Positions 21,464-33,732 of a stretch of DNA of 64,000 nucleotides are shown piece by piece. Numbering within the stretch: position 1 is the first letter of the stretch; each line of letters opens with the position of its first letter. Origin of the DNA: Reticulitermes lucifugus. Its lineage: Eukaryota > Arthropoda > Insecta > Blattodea > Rhinotermitidae. The DNA lies in the NCBI GenBank assembly GCA_026260175.1, contig JAKCWW010000421.1:3006-67005 (forward strand), read 5' to 3'. The translations under genes and the position numbers were made by a program. The notes under the pieces were generated by a model, which saw only the letters and a list, made by a program, of their open reading frames with translations, did no database searches and was not told the origin of the DNA.

Positions 21464-21648
21464 CAGTCGAACCCGGTTATAGCGACATCGGTTTAGACGA
21501 CACCTCGTCTATAGCGTCAGATATTTTTTGGTACCAATTAATTCCTCACTATTAACCATAACGTTACACTACTCGGTTATAACAACACTCGTTATAAACG
21601 ACACAAAATATTTATTCCCCTTCATGACTTTATAACCGAGTTCGACTG
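21464..21648. mobile_element. Tigger/pogo-type MITE
   Basis: The 185-bp element has imperfect terminal inverted repeats, cagtcgaacccggttatagc at the left and ataaccgagttcgactg at the right, bounded on each side by TA (21462-21463 and 21649-21650), the target duplication typical of Tc1/mariner and pogo elements. There is no transposase. It was presumably moved by a Tigger-like transposase encoded elsewhere. Confidence 0.88.
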
Positions 21649-21659
21649 TATGTAGAGTT

Positions 21660-22240
21660 GCCTACGCCTTCGATATTCCGCTTCAAATTGCGGTGAGCAA
21701 ACAGTAACGCCGCCTCATTTTTTGGTTGTACGAGTATTTTGAGAATCTGTTTGAACCAAATATAGTAGGATTGAAATTGTTACCTCGAATTAATTTCAGA
21801 TTTTAATACTTTTCCTGATGTATTTAATGTTTTTGCAGAATAAAATACTGGTTGTACTGACAAATCGGTGATCTTGAAGTGTTTGTGACGATGATGAGTC
21901 ATTGTGTCGCTGTTATGTTGGCAGTCGCTCCTTGTCTGATGCACATTCGGTTTACACAGCATTCAGGGAGAGGAAGTCACTGCCCGCAACGGGACAATGT
22001 GAAACGTAATGGCTGTTTAAGTGTTACTTGCTTTTGCTTACAAGCCGGATGTACTTATATAAATTGGACGTTTACGTTCGCACACTTTCTGGATTTAAAA
22101 ACCCATCCATAAGTATCAATATGGCTAGCTGTTTCTCTGCAGTAAAGATGAAAGAAGCAGCTGCCTTTTTGTTTAAAATGCGCAATGATGGTTGCGAGAT
22201 ATCAGGTTCTCACTGCAGTGTTGCTGAACATCCCAGTCGT
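21660..22240. other. Unannotated DNA
   Basis: Short overlapping frames only; no motif recognised. Confidence 0.5.
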
Positions 22241-22249
22241 CTAGGATTT

Positions 22250-22345
22250 TACTGCATCTCGATGTGTAAATAGTAATCGACGTTTCGAACATTTGTGACG
22301 CCTGTATCTTCAGATTCAAGCAGTCCTAGTAGGGGACCCAGAAGA
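22250..22345 (-). mobile_element. Hammerhead-bearing repeat (ACGU family)
   Basis: Minus strand: CUGAAGA (22305-22311) and GAAACGUC are both intact and in order, with an imperfect stem II of about 20 bases between them and a weak stem I. The outer flank cagaagacttgaatctt (about 22340-22356) is shared with 33897-33913. The core is well kept but the stems are poor, so activity is doubtful. Confidence 0.6.
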
Positions 22346-22664
22346 CTTGAATCTTCGGAATGATGCTTCTGTAGAGGTATCTTCATTAGCCCTGAACCAA
22401 TGTGCTGCAGGATAGAATTGTATTTGTCTGATTTGAACAGGCAAGGAGATGGCTGCTTCTTAGAATGACTTTTCTGGGTGGAAAAGTGAAGAGCACAGTA
22501 GTTGTTGCCTAGTGACTTAATTAAACGAACACATACGTGGTACACACAGATTAACGGAGGGAGTGCTTCAGCAGTTAGGGGCTTCTTGATGGTACGATAG
22601 CGCAACTCTGTAGTTTGTAATGACCACTATTCTGAATTCAGCGTGTGTATTATCAAGCATTTTG

Positions 22665-23065
22665 TTATCTTTTTATGCGCCTTCACTTCGTCGTGATCGT
22701 CCGTCTGTCTGTCCGTCCGTCTCTCCGCATCTATCAGCGCGGCTCCCACTGGACGGATTTACGTGAAATATAATATTGGGGACTTTTATGACAATCCCTC
22801 GATAAACTCAGAATTTGTTTGAAATAAAAAATATTGGGCACTTTACATGGACACCTAAGTACGTTTTATTGTTGCCGGCGACAGTAAATCGCCATAAAAG
22901 CACTATCTTTTAGTGAAATGGTATCAGGCTATTAGGATAACTGAGGAGGTATAAAAATTACGCGTACGCACCACAGCGTTACGTTATGCGTATATTACGT
23001 GTCTTGTTTTCATTTGCACATAATATTATTCACATAGTGTCCGTGTGTGTGTCGTGCGCTGTCCG
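22665..23065 (+). repeat. Interspersed repeat G, copy 3
   Basis: Blocks are in the same order as in 5395-5720: tgcgccttc, a (CGTC/TGTC) tract at about 22697-22728, gcgcggctcccactggacgg, gggcactttacatggacacc at 22833-22852, and terminal tacgttatgcgtatattacg at about 22980-22999. It is the longest of the three copies. The leading palindrome is decayed here. Confidence 0.65.
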
Positions 23066-23069
23066 TTGT

Positions 23070-26000
23070 GTACGCGTCTGTCCGTCTGTCTCTGCCTGAT
23101 AACTCTTGATTTTGCCAGCAGGTTGATGTAGTGATAACCTGTGATTAGGGAAGTATTCGGTATGATTCTCGGCCGATTTTCTATAGTGTCGAGTTGGTCG
23201 TGTTTTCCCCTTAGTCTCTCTAGGCTAATGCCATAATAATACAGAGAAATAGGTTACGACTTCTTCTTTTCCAAATCTCTACCTTTAAGAGTTTATGATT
23301 TTCTTGTCATCTTAACGTCGCCATTGCGTAACATCTGTAGTGCAGTCGAAACGGCTTCGTTAAACGAACTCAGAACAAGTACATGTTACTGGCTTTGTTG
23401 TGATTTGTTTCTAATGTTCAGATGTGCTCGAGATGTAATGCACAGGTAATGTTCGTGTAGTTTAATTACTGCAATGACAGTGTAGCTGTTCAAACGTGTA
23501 CTTAGTCTGTGTTTCAGTAGTAGGCTACCGAAAAGCTTTTAACTTAATTCTTTGCACAATCTGCAGACGGTATTCAGCTCTTCAAATTAAATACAGATGT
23601 GTAATTTTACAGACCAGATATCTGTCACATAATTTATACTTCTTTGAAATACATGTATATTTAATTACGTAAACAAATATTTTATAAATCCCTATGAATG
23701 AAAATGGAAACAATTTGCTTTATTTTTGAATATAATTTCGAGTTTGTGAAAATGAGAGCCACAGTTTACATTCTGCGACATTTTTCATAAAGTAGATTGT
23801 ACTGGCAGCTCTGTGGCGATAGCCCGAAAATAGGCATATGGGCCTATCCTTTAAACTACTTTAAATGTTTCGAGGCTGAGTCTGAAGAAATAAAGGCAGC
23901 TTGCACTGTACTGCCTTGAGGCTTGCAGTATGCGGCAGCCACTTTCTTACTTGCTATCTAATTCATAAGGGCATTAAGAGTATTTCCTTCGTGTTCTTAT
24001 CGCAAGAACATTCCTTAAGAGTTGGCATCGTGAGTGTGAAATATGCGTAGACTTAATGGTGTTTTGCAAGTAGTTTTTAAGTCTACGGAAGGAAGATCAC
24101 AGTGAATTATAGTGCTAATTCTGCCTTCTTTCGCTTTTATAGTGAGAGTACTTGAAGGGAGGAAAATGGGATGTTTTTGTCTGCATTAAAGGCGTTAAGG
24201 GTTCGTCCTAAAAGGATTTTACACAGCTTATACCTCGGGACATAAGTACATATACAAGAAGAGAACGTGTGGGCCGTAGAATCTTACAACGTATAAAAGA
24301 GAACCACATTTTTTACTAGATTTGTAATTCTTTATTTGCTTACTTGATCTGTTCTCATACAAGATTGAATAAGAATTTAATTGTGGTAACGTAGTGTAAT
24401 TAAAAATACAAGAATTATTTTAGAATTGAAGAGCTTTGTAGGAGGGCAAACTGAGCCACGCGAGCTGTTTCATTACAGGCGGCTACCAATGTCTATTCAA
24501 GTTGTGTTCTCTTTGTAGTGTTCAATACTCGCGGAACAGCACGGTAAAACTAAGCAGTTATACTTTTACTGCCCGAGCCGGAACGTGTTAATAGTGTGTG
24601 TCCGGTTTATATGCGGTTTGAGCGCAGTAAAACCGACTGAATTCCTGCATAACTGTGGAGTAAAGAGATGTTCTAACGATAAAATGTCAGCCCACTATAA
24701 GCCTAACCACTGTAAAGACTCTACTTTCCATTTATGGTGTCACATAATGTGGTCACTCTGATTTATGATGATGAAAGTGAATATGTATGGTCATTATGAT
24801 TCCTGTTCATAAACACGACTTCATTTATACGAGCATTTCAATACATTTCAGTTAAATAGGCGGCGATTTATCGAAACCCCATACCTTTGTTATCTGCTTG
24901 GTAGCAGTGGGCTTCATTAATAAAATTACCGAGCAATATATTAAATTGAACTTTTAAAAATAGTTCTTAACAGTTAATAGCCTTTTATAAAACATTATGT
25001 AACTTTCACAGTCGTGTAAAGTGTAAATTACAAGATGATCAATGCTCGAAGTAGTTCTTTACTTTTGTATTCGATGAAAATTGACGAATCCTTTTCGTTA
25101 AGAACGTGGTATCTCTCATTCATTTGACATAAATGTGAGGGCTTATCGATGTTTTGTGTGTATAATTTGTGTAAAGTGAGATGTCGTTTGCTGATTTCAG
25201 TTTCGTCTTTGTAGCACTGCGATTTCGTATAAGGACCTGTCCAGGAACGACATTAAATAAATAATTTATAAGCGCGATAATTCTGTATGAGCATTTGAAG
25301 CATCAGGAGACAAGTAAGGACTTTAAAGTCCTTTCCGGAGTTTCTTTTTGAGAACGTCTTGTGTCTTGTGCTACAGCCGATATCCATTCCTCCTTTGTGG
25401 ACGGAAAACATCCTGGCCTGTTTTAATATACTAATTGCCTGGAGCAACCGAAGACGGTCACAGGATGATACCCTGGCACTCCCGAATACGGACCAAGTGT
25501 TATCCACTGCAATGTCAGAGGCCCAGTCTTGTAACGTAAGGCAAACAGTATTTGATTTTGATGCTTATGTATAAGCAGGATTAAGTAAGACTGTAAATTA
25601 CACTGATGGCCGGCAGCTGCTGCAATACCCAATTAAATCGGGTTCATTTTAAATCCTTCTGTCCAGTGTGACAGGTCGTAGCATGTCATAAATAAACATT
25701 AAACCCCCACGATTTCCAATTCCCATACTCGAATTAAGTCGCTTCATTTCTCACTGCCATCTGAGCAATTACAGCGATACGATGGGCACAGCCCATCTAT
25801 CTTTCGTTTGTACCCGTCTCTGTGAACACAGATGCTGTCTTCTCCCACGGATCTACGTCATGCGTCTCCTGCATAAGTTACAAAGTATTAGCTGAGACAG
25901 ACGCCTGATCGACTATGAAGATTGTGTTATCCACTCACTGGAAAGCTGCGCGCATGTGTCTTATATGTGGGCTACTGCAGCCAACAAGCCTAATTTCGTA

Positions 26001-26250
26001 CATATGCTTAGTTCTGCTTCGTTTTGTATGGTTGTGAAAATTGGTCTTGCACTGTGACGGAAGGACATACATTGAGGACGTCTGGGAACACGGTGCTGAG
26101 GAGAGTATTTATTTTAAAGTCAAAGCGATCATATAAAAGGACGATCGAGGGAAATGCATAATGAGGTATTTTATATTGTGTTATGCTCCAGATATTATAG
26201 GACCATTAAATAAAATTAAAAGTTCCATTAAGAGGAGTTTCGCGATTACC
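23070..26250. other. Unannotated AT-rich DNA
   Basis: Nothing was identified with confidence. Overlapping open frames on both strands at 25253-25632 lie in a slightly G+C-richer patch, but neither strand shows a recognisable domain. Confidence 0.5.
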
Positions 26251-26254
26251 GCTT

Positions 26255-26500
26255 CGCGCCATGTTGGGATGGTCGAACAAAGGTAGATTGAGGTGAGCGG
26301 ACCTAGACCTACATGAGAGTGTAATATTAAAATGGATCTTACAGAAAGAGGACAGCAGGGCGTGGACTGGATTTACGTTTTGCAGAATAGGGACAGGTGG
26401 CAGGCTCTTGTGAATAAGGTAACGAAACTCCGGTTTCAGTAACATGCGGGAATTTCTTGACTAGCCGAGGACCTTTCCTCAGCATACTTTTTCAGGGACT
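26255..26500 (+). mobile_element. LINE 3' tail (family L1)
   Basis: Conceptual reading gives NIKMDLTERGQQGVDWIYVL, then QNRDRWQALVNKVTKLRFQ and a stop, the C-terminal end of a LINE whose usual form is RPRRRWEDNIRMDL.. DWIHLAQDRDQWRALVN. The untranslated tail follows to about 26500. It is 5'-truncated and frame-broken. Confidence 0.8.
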
Positions 26501-26839
26501 TATTTTTCAGTCATGATAACATATGCTGTCCAATAAGCACGCACATGACCTCTGAAGTTGAAACTTTACCGACCCTGAACTTTACGTCATCAGGCTGTCT
26601 TTCTCCAATTCTAATTTATTATTGAATTCCATTAGTGAGTGCGCTGGCCGGAAGACTTGTACTGTAGGTTGTGGTGGTCTCTCAGACTGCCTGCACTGGC
26701 ATATAGAATACCGCTTATTTATATTAAAGTCGAAGCCTTAACAACGTGCTTTCCTACGACGTGGTGACACGAGTATTCACTTTGATACAGTTAATTAGTA
26801 ATGTGGATGGAGCTATTACAACGCACAAGATGAGAAACG

Positions 26840-27090
26840 CATACGCAAGTTTTGTCGAAATACCAGATGGGAATTAGACCACCTGGGAGACCAAGTTTGA
26901 AGGGGAGATACTACTAAAATGGATACGACGGGAATGGAATATTGGAGGGTGTGAACTTCGTTTACGTGACTCAGGATAGGGCCCAGTGTCGCGCTTTTGT
27001 GAACACTGTAACGAAGCTTCAGGTTCCATAAAAGGTAGGGTATTGCTTGATTAGCTGAGCAACTAGTAGATTCTCAAGGATTCTCAGTTA
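26840..27090 (+). mobile_element. LINE 3' tail (family L1)
   Basis: The copy shows the order ..PLGRP.. (ccacctgggagaccaagttt at 26879-26898), KMD, GVNFVYVTQDRAQCRAFVNT and a stop near 27030. It lies only about 350 bp from the copy at 26255 in the same orientation. The two differ too much to be a recent tandem duplication, so they look like separate insertions. Confidence 0.78.
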
Positions 27091-27567
27091 TGTGGTTATA
27101 CATGATGACACGAAGTCATTCGGCTTGTATTAGTTGATCATAAGCTTGCAACGTTCAGGGTGTGGATGTCCCAGGCCAGTTGTAGCTGCATGCTGTGTTT
27201 TATCGGACCATCTTGTGTATGTCTTCCAATGTGCCGCCGTGCAGCGAGTCGACAGTCTCAGGCATGTTAGTTGTCCATTCCATGTAAACATTTTGTCCAG
27301 TTTTACACATGTTCTTTAATTTTATTTTAAGTTAAATATATTTTATTTTCTTCGAATGATTTGTTGGTGGTCTCCGACTGTATATCCTGCTGCCATGCAA
27401 GGAATTTAATTTCTCTGTCGTTACTCATATGCCACTCTTTCTCTTCATCACACTGCAGTTACTCGGTGCTGTTTAATTTGCGACTTCGGGTTTGTCTTCA
27501 CTCTTACGGCTGTCATAATTATTTCTTGGATGTAAGTGAATTTAATACGAGTATACATCCTAAAATT

Positions 27568-27868
27568 TTGTGTATGTATGTAATGTACGTACGTATATGC
27601 ATGTGCATATGTCTATGTATGTATGTATCTATGTATGTATGTATGTATGTATGTATGCATGTATGTGTGTGTGTGTGCGTGCGTGTGTGCGTGCGTATGT
27701 GTGTATATATGTATGTAATGTATGTAAGTAAGTATGTTTGTTTGTTTATTTGTTCGTTTGTTCGTTCGTATGTTTGTATGTATGCATGTATGTATGTATA
27801 TATGGATGTATGCATACATGTGTGTATGTATGTACGAAAGTAGGAATGATTGTACTCACACACACACA
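27568..27868. repeat. Compound (TATG)n/(TG)n/(TTTG)n/(CA)n simple repeat
   Basis: About 300 bases of tandem tatg and relatives, with tg, ttcg/tttg and finally a (CA)n tract at 27857-27867. Long open frames exist on both strands (for example the YVCMYVCMHVC pattern) only because the repeat unit lacks stops. They are not genes. Confidence 0.95.
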
Positions 27869-27869
27869 G

Positions 27870-30180
27870 TACGTTAGTAGTAACCTAGATGCAGATTATA
27901 ATTTGAATGTTAATCATGTTCAACATACATTGGCTAAAAAATAGGGCTTATTTTCTCACTTAAGTCAATAACGGATTGTGTGCTCTGTTTGATAGACGAC
28001 TCGACACCGTGCAAATTGACTCAGTCGGCAACTCTTTTGACTCTTATTCGGGAGTTATCCTTTTCAAGTATGGACCGGGACACTTAATATCCTGATGTTC
28101 TCGTGAATTTTCTCTGTACCGAAAGCAAACGCAGGCATAGCCCCTCAACGTAGAGCACCGCGACTGCTTCCTTCAACATTATTTCAAATTCATTACGAAC
28201 TGCTTCGACACTCTGGCCAGTGCCGCCCTTGAGTTCCTGACGGTGCCATTAAGTGAAGTAGAGCCTGAATGACGCTGGGTCGGCTGCAGAGATTATTGAG
28301 TTTCGAATGAGACTTGATGAACAGGGAATGGCCCGAGAGCAAGCAGTCATGTCCCTCTGCAAGATGCTGCTCCAGACTTCTGGTTGAGATGTCGAAATGA
28401 AGGTAGGTGTCAGACATGTTGTCGCTGGGGCTAACTTGTTTCGTATTTGGCTTCTTATCGGATAAGACTGAAACTTTTTGGAAAAATGAAGGTCGTGTTA
28501 AAGGTAGGCTTGGTTCTTTAACCCATATAATTACTTGTTATTGAAACTAAAAGTTTGACCGTTGCTAATTCGGCCGGATCTACCATCCTCCTATCCTGAG
28601 AAGTCATTTCGTCAGGACTAATCTTCTTCCCCGCCTTCAAAGCTGCCGCTCTCCGAGAGATATCTCCATTAAAATCGTTTACGAATTTGTCTCGTGCATC
28701 TAATCTGTAGAGCTCGTTACGATCTGCTGTGTGATTGTGCTAGCACATGGCCTTATACAAATTACAATTGGAGATCTGCGTGATGGATCTTATCCACCAG
28801 CTGATATGATTGTTGTACGAGTAACTGTGCAACATTCTAACTCCGCGGAACACAGCAACTTTTATACGGGCAACCCGTATCTCCTTCCTCCCGTCTATAT
28901 TCCACAACTTCCGCTATTAAACAAACTTTACCATACCTTAATGTAATAAGACTGGAGTATGAGCAGACATAGAGGGCTTTGGTAGTATACGAGATTTTGG
29001 TATGCACATAACAATGATTTGTAGCGTCATTATGTTTTCGAGTCTAAGACACCGAGATGCGAGGAAAGATCCCCTCACGCTATGAGCGTAGCGCATACCG
29101 ATTACAGTTTTGGTAAAAGACGGGAAGTTATCATGTAGATAGGGATGAAGGGATTGAGTGTTCTGCACGGGGAATGAGAGCGAAGGAAGGATGTCGCGGT
29201 ACGTTTCTGACGCAAGTTGCTGAAAGACAAGTGTACATGGCTGAAAGTCTGGCGATGTTGTAAAATAATGGGGCTCAAAGACGACGGGCTGGAATGACAT
29301 GTCGATGGTTGCGCTAATTAGAAGAGACTGTAACATCAGGAATGTCACAGCGACTTACATGCATCCTGCTGGTACCGCACAGTGTCGCGGTCGAGTGCCC
29401 GATGCTCCTACACTTTATTACGACGGTACCAGTTTTGATTCTCGATCTGGTGGCTGGCTATTCTGAATGAAGGTGTTCGTAATTTTCTTTATTCCTTCCG
29501 GAGAAGTGCAAGGTTAACACCGTCAAACAAGCGAGTATCGATTCCTTTCTCATCTTTTCCGTTTATCAGTCACAGGCATTCTGTTGACGCTACGTAACTT
29601 TACAGACGTTAAATCAACTGAGAGCAGCAAGAGACGAACTACCGGACGCGAGTGAAATCGATTTCATGCTATTTTAAATTACTGAGTCCATGGTGTGGGG
29701 GTCTTTCATAAACTGTGCTTAGTTACCAGCTGGTTATAGAATTTCATGCGTTTATGGAACTTTAAGGTTTACTGCCGTCTTCACGGATCCATCTGAGCCT
29801 GTTGATTGCAGTTTATAACTTAAAACTTTGTCTCAACGATTCGTTTTAGTATTATTATTTGAGTCATGTCTTTGTCTTTAAAGCGGTCTGTTCCCTTGAC
29901 GTTTCCAGACTAAAATCCGGAATTATTTGAAAACTATTTATCATAACATTAAGCAAGCTGGGCATTTAAAATATTTAGGTTTTATTCACTTTCATGTGTT
30001 ACTTAACGATATAGATAAAGCATTATGCATATTTAAATGTTACAGAGTAATTACGTTAACATTTTTCTATAAATGACATAAACGCTACACGGCATTTTCC
30101 ATGAACAAGTCAAAAGCCTTGACACCGAAACATGAGCGTTAACAATAATCAGGAATAGAAGCAGCTCGGAAGGCATTTCT
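27870..30180. other. Unannotated DNA
   Basis: No recognised element. It includes the orphan frame at 28938-29348, listed separately, and a shorter one at 28193-28417 (-). Confidence 0.5.
28938..29348 (-). other. Orphan open frame, 136 codons, unknown status
   Basis: Apart from one low-complexity frame, this is the longest open frame in the window. It begins MTFLMLQSLLISATIDMSFQ and ends SMSAHTPVLLH. I see no domain, no clear signal peptide and no coding partner. The underlying DNA matches no other segment of this window. It could be an exon of an unknown gene, an unrecognised transposon piece, or chance. Confidence 0.15.
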
Positions 30181-30189
30181 CCTTCTCGG

Positions 30190-30440
30190 TTTGACATAGT
30201 GGCGCCGCATAGTTGCGTGAATGGGTACCAATGTTTCGGGGGAACTCGTTGCCTGTCGTCGGAGTATAAGAGTAAGCTGCATATATATATATATATAATA
30301 TTATTATTATTATTATTAACAACGACGGAAAAGGTAAGTAGAGAATGAACCCCGAAATTGTAATTTCGAAGAACAGAGGATCCGCCTTCTAGATGGGGAC
30401 ATTAAGTATCCCCGAAACGCCGGCAGTACTGCCTAAATCT
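30190..30440. mobile_element. Weak hammerhead-like foldback remnant with AT/ATT tract
   Basis: At left, plus-strand ggtaccaatgtttcggggga (30224-30243) resembles the reverse of a GAAAC-bearing arm. At right, ggggacattaagtatcccc (30394-30412) is a five-pair hairpin followed by GAAACGCCGGC. The CUGANGA box is not convincing on either side. An (AT)n then (ATT)n tract at 30281-30318 lies between. It is placed with the hammerhead family only tentatively. Confidence 0.3.
30281..30318. repeat. (AT)n/(ATT)n microsatellite
   Basis: Nine AT units are followed by about six ATT units. Confidence 0.9.
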
Positions 30441-30449
30441 GTGTAGTGC

Positions 30450-31440
30450 AGTAACCCTAAAGAAGATTGCTTGAATGTTTCATAACAGTCTCGATTTACC
30501 TTAGCAATGCCATTATCAGTTATTTGGTTGACGGGATATTTCACGCTTCTTTATCAGACCTTCAGTTACTTGACAGAAGATAGTAGTCCTGATATCCACT
30601 TTCGGCTGAAATTTAAACATGTCCAGAAATGAAGCCTCTTTGGAATATCGCTACGCCACCATGTCCCGTTTGTTTTCCTGATACTTGAAATAAAGATGTA
30701 CGTGGTACTGCACAGCAAACTGTGACAACAGTACAGCAATCGAACAGCTGCAAGCTGTGTGTATAGCTGTTAAATAAGGACATTGCTCTTTTCTTTCGCA
30801 CACGTCACATACATGCATTAACCTCTTGACTATAGTGCTGTCTTCAGGGGAGAATAGTGAGTCTGATACCAAGAAACAGCATTTTAAATTTAGCTTGCGA
30901 TTCAGAACTGATGTTGATTTTAGTTCAGACTTTAGCAACTACTGTTATTCTGTTTATTTCTGGTCCCGATTCTTGTTCAGGCGAAGACAGTAACGGGTTA
31001 CGTGCAGATGTATTTATTTGTATTCCGCAGGGCCTATAAAATAGCCAGTTTCATTTATTTGCAGTCGGCTACGTATTTTATCAGTGTGTGCTCCAAATCA
31101 TGTTGTGATTTGCTGTTTTATGGCACCGTCTGTTCTGAAAAGTGCGTAATAACGTGTCACATAAACACAATATCTCCATCTTCAGGTTACACCATAAGCT
31201 TCACTTGTTGCCGCAAAAGGGCATTACAGCAATTAACTATATGAAGAATAAAACTAAGCTTGATAAATATACAGTTCTTACCTCACAGGGAACACAGTGT
31301 GTTACCATTATAAGACCAATCGACTAATACTGTGTAGGGAAACAGTCGCTGTTTATTGTAAGAACCATGCAGAACGCAATCTAACTTGTGGGTAAAATGC
31401 AGAGTTTTAAGTGTTAATCATGGCTGTGATGTGGTAAGCA
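30450..31440. other. Unannotated DNA
   Basis: A minus-strand frame at 30651-30938 has several cysteines (CDVCERKEQC) but matches no zinc-binding pattern I know. It is not called as a gene. Confidence 0.4.
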
Positions 31441-31455
31441 TTCAGCTATAAGGGT

Positions 31456-31736
31456 TTTTTTATTGAATGGTCCCGCAGCAGATACTATGGGCACACCGCA
31501 GCCTTGAAGGCTTACTGTGCAACCCTATGAGGAAGATGATGAGGTTTTTTTCTGCTTTTTCATTTTAGTGGAGCGCCGGTGAAATTATATTGACAGGGTA
31601 AAACCGAAGTACTTGGAGAAACACCTGTCCCAGTGCGTCTTTGTCTACCACAAATCCCACATGGGCCGACCCGGGATCGAACACGGGCCTCCGCGGTGAG
31701 AGGCCGGCGACTAACCGCTTGAGCCATGGCACGGCC
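31456..31736 (-). mobile_element. tRNA-derived SINE, family A
   Basis: The minus strand begins ggccgtgccatggctcaagc (31736-31717), has box B gttcgatcccgg near 31668-31679, then the family body (ccctgtcaat type) and ends ttcaataaaaaaa at 31456-31468. Flanking ctataag (31446-31452) and ctataaag (31736-31743) look like a short target duplication. It is homologous over its full length to 51975-52253 and 57508-57787. Confidence 0.9.
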
Positions 31737-31759
31737 TATAAAGAGTTAATGGGATGACA

Positions 31760-32240
31760 TTCTTAAAATTCAGCAATTTTACTTTTGAACACGAATCTCG
31801 TTTTGTTAACACGCAGCTCGATTTGAACGTCTTCGATTCTGTCCCGAACGGTACATCGTACAGAACGGTCGTATAATGAGTGACTCAGAGTGTAGATGTG
31901 AGAGAGGTTACAGTGTATGACGAAAAATGCAAGGAACACTAATTTCTGACAATAAGTGAGGAGAATATCTTTGCACATCGTACATTTTTAGCTGCAAGTT
32001 TTCAGTACGGGCTGTTGGTGAGCAATCGTATATTTTTCCTTCTGTTGTTTAAGAAAAGACATAATGAGGCCTCCGTTTTATGATTTTGACAGCTTGGTAA
32101 GCTTTGTCTAATAGATCACGGAAGTTATGTGATTCAGCGTATATAAATTACTCTTATAAAATTTAAGTACAAAGTCGCATGCATGACTGTAGGATATAGC
32201 AACTACGGAACAAATACAGAGTATTGTTGAAGTAAAGGGG
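31760..32240. other. Unannotated DNA
   Basis: No feature recognised. Confidence 0.5.
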
Positions 32241-32244
32241 TCCC

Positions 32245-32515
32245 TTCTGTGTTACAAAGAAAGAGATTCAGGATTTTGGTGGGAAAACGTGAAGGAAAGA
32301 GTGCGCTGAGAATATCTAGGCGTAGATGGGATGATAACAAAACAAACCTCAGAGAAGTAGGATGGAAGGGTGTGGTCTGGATTCATATGGCTAAGGATAG
32401 GGGCAGTGGAAGCCTGTTGTGTGCACAGTAATGAACCTTCAGGATCCATAAAATGCGGTGAATTTTTTGAATAGCTTAGAGACAGTTGGATTTTCAGGAA
32501 GGGGTGTTCCTTGAA
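32245..32515 (+). mobile_element. LINE 3' tail (family L1), best-preserved frame
   Basis: One continuous frame reads RFRILVGKREGKSALRISRR, then RWDDNKTNLREVGWKGVVW, then IHMAKDRGSG, covering the RILVGKPEGKRPLGRPRRRW and DWIHLAQDRD blocks of the family. The frame is lost before the usual MNLRVP end. It is 5'-truncated. Confidence 0.85.
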
Positions 32516-32733
32516 GTTAGATCAGTGAGATGTGCAACATAGAAAGAAAAGCTGTTGAAAGCATGTGTAAGGCCCAGCCTAGATTAGACCTACCTTTTGC
32601 CATACTGGTTTGTTCTGAGTTCAGAAGTGTCTTATGTTATAAGATTTCATTATAAAAGCGTGACCTTGGGTTGTGGAATCTCTGATATCTTGCAGAGGAG
32701 ATCGAATGGTCATAGGTAATTTTCTGGAGGTAT

Positions 32734-32744
32734 GTAAATGAGCA
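32734..32744 (+). repeat. Left target-site duplication of SINE C
   Basis: gtaaatgagca, repeated with one difference (gtacatgagca) at 32989-32999. Confidence 0.75.
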
Positions 32745-32988
32745 GCCGATCTCGGTGGCCGCGCGTCCTAAGGCGTGGGCATGCAGCCGCTCGCTTGCTG
32801 GGATGCAGGTTCGAATCCCGAAATGGACATGGATGTCTGTCTGTTGTGAGTGGTGTGTGTTGTCAGGTGGACGGACCGATCACTCGTCGAGAGAAGTCCT
32901 ACCGAGTATGGTGTGTCTGAGTGTGATCTCGAAATCTCAGCGATGAGACGTCCTAGGCCTGCTAGGGCTGTCGAGCCATAAAACAAAC
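32745..32988 (+). mobile_element. tRNA-derived SINE, family C
   Basis: The tRNA-like head gccgatctcggtggccgcgc carries box A, with box B ggttcgaatcccg at 32808-32820. The body ends with gggctgtcgagccat, a 3' end also present in SINE family D at 60949-61338. Target-site duplications of 11 bp (10 matching) bound it. A second, reversed copy lies at 41425-41670. Confidence 0.9.
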
Positions 32989-33149
32989 GTACATGAGCAA
33001 TCATGTCATCTGATTGGTCTCCTGGATTATAGTTCTTGGGCCTTTAGAACGAAACGTAATATTTTCGTGACTTTACTTTGCTCATAAGAGGGAAAAACTA
33101 CAAAAATACGGTAGGATGCGCTCCAGCCGATTTGATTTGAATATAGAGC

Positions 33150-33230
33150 CTTACTGATATCCAGGCTTTGGAGGCACGTACAACGCTGAACTGTGACTTG
33201 AGGAAACCAACTGAGCTACGGCTGTAGTTT
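33150..33230 (-). mobile_element. tRNA-like SINE head, degenerate
   Basis: Minus strand: ccgtagctcagttggtttcc (about 33207-33226) is a good box A. A recognisable box B does not follow at the right distance, so this is an old SINE head or tRNA pseudogene rather than a functional tRNA. Confidence 0.45.
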
Positions 33231-33234
33231 TCTG

Positions 33235-33700
33235 CATGCCAGTTGTTTTCTTATTCAGGTTTGCTGAAATCAGTGGCGCTCTGAACATGTTTCAGTTACT
33301 AAATCTGCAGTGAGTAATTTATTTTGTACATTCTGTGCACGGATTGGGGCGGATAAGCATTCTGCCTTACAGACGTGTTCCTTATCAAGCGAGAAGCCTT
33401 AGCATGCCTGATACGGACATGACGTTTCTTTCCATTCCATGCATAAACCAATGTGCCTAGCCGTATGCAGGTGATCACTGCTCGACGTTATAGCGGTCAT
33501 GAAAGAGTTTATTACGATCAAGAACATATACGTTCTGATGCAAGGTGTATCTTGATTTGTATGTTTTTCTGTTTCCTTATAATGCGCCTAGCAATTTTTA
33601 AGGTCATGTACCTTGCACGTAGTGTGTGTGTAGATTGAGTAATATATCGAAAGTCATGACGAAGGATACAGTGTGAACCTAAGATAGATATTCAGGCCTC
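33235..33700. other. Unannotated DNA
   Basis: No feature recognised. Confidence 0.5.
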
Positions 33701-33732
33701 TTGTACTGTGTAGCCCGTTTCGACCAGTAAAT

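Noticed and set aside
27361-27944. Long open frames on both strands rich in Y, V, C, M or T, H, I
   Set aside because: They follow the tatg/tgtg simple repeat, which contains no stop codons in several frames. They are artefacts.
30651-30938. Minus-strand frame with CDVCERKEQC
   Set aside because: The cysteine spacing does not match a zinc-binding fold, and the overlapping frame is equally long.
31155-31200. Minus-strand CUGAAGA near 31185 with paired-looking flanks
   Set aside because: No GAAA box and no convincing stem II. Possibly a decayed repeat, but not supportable.
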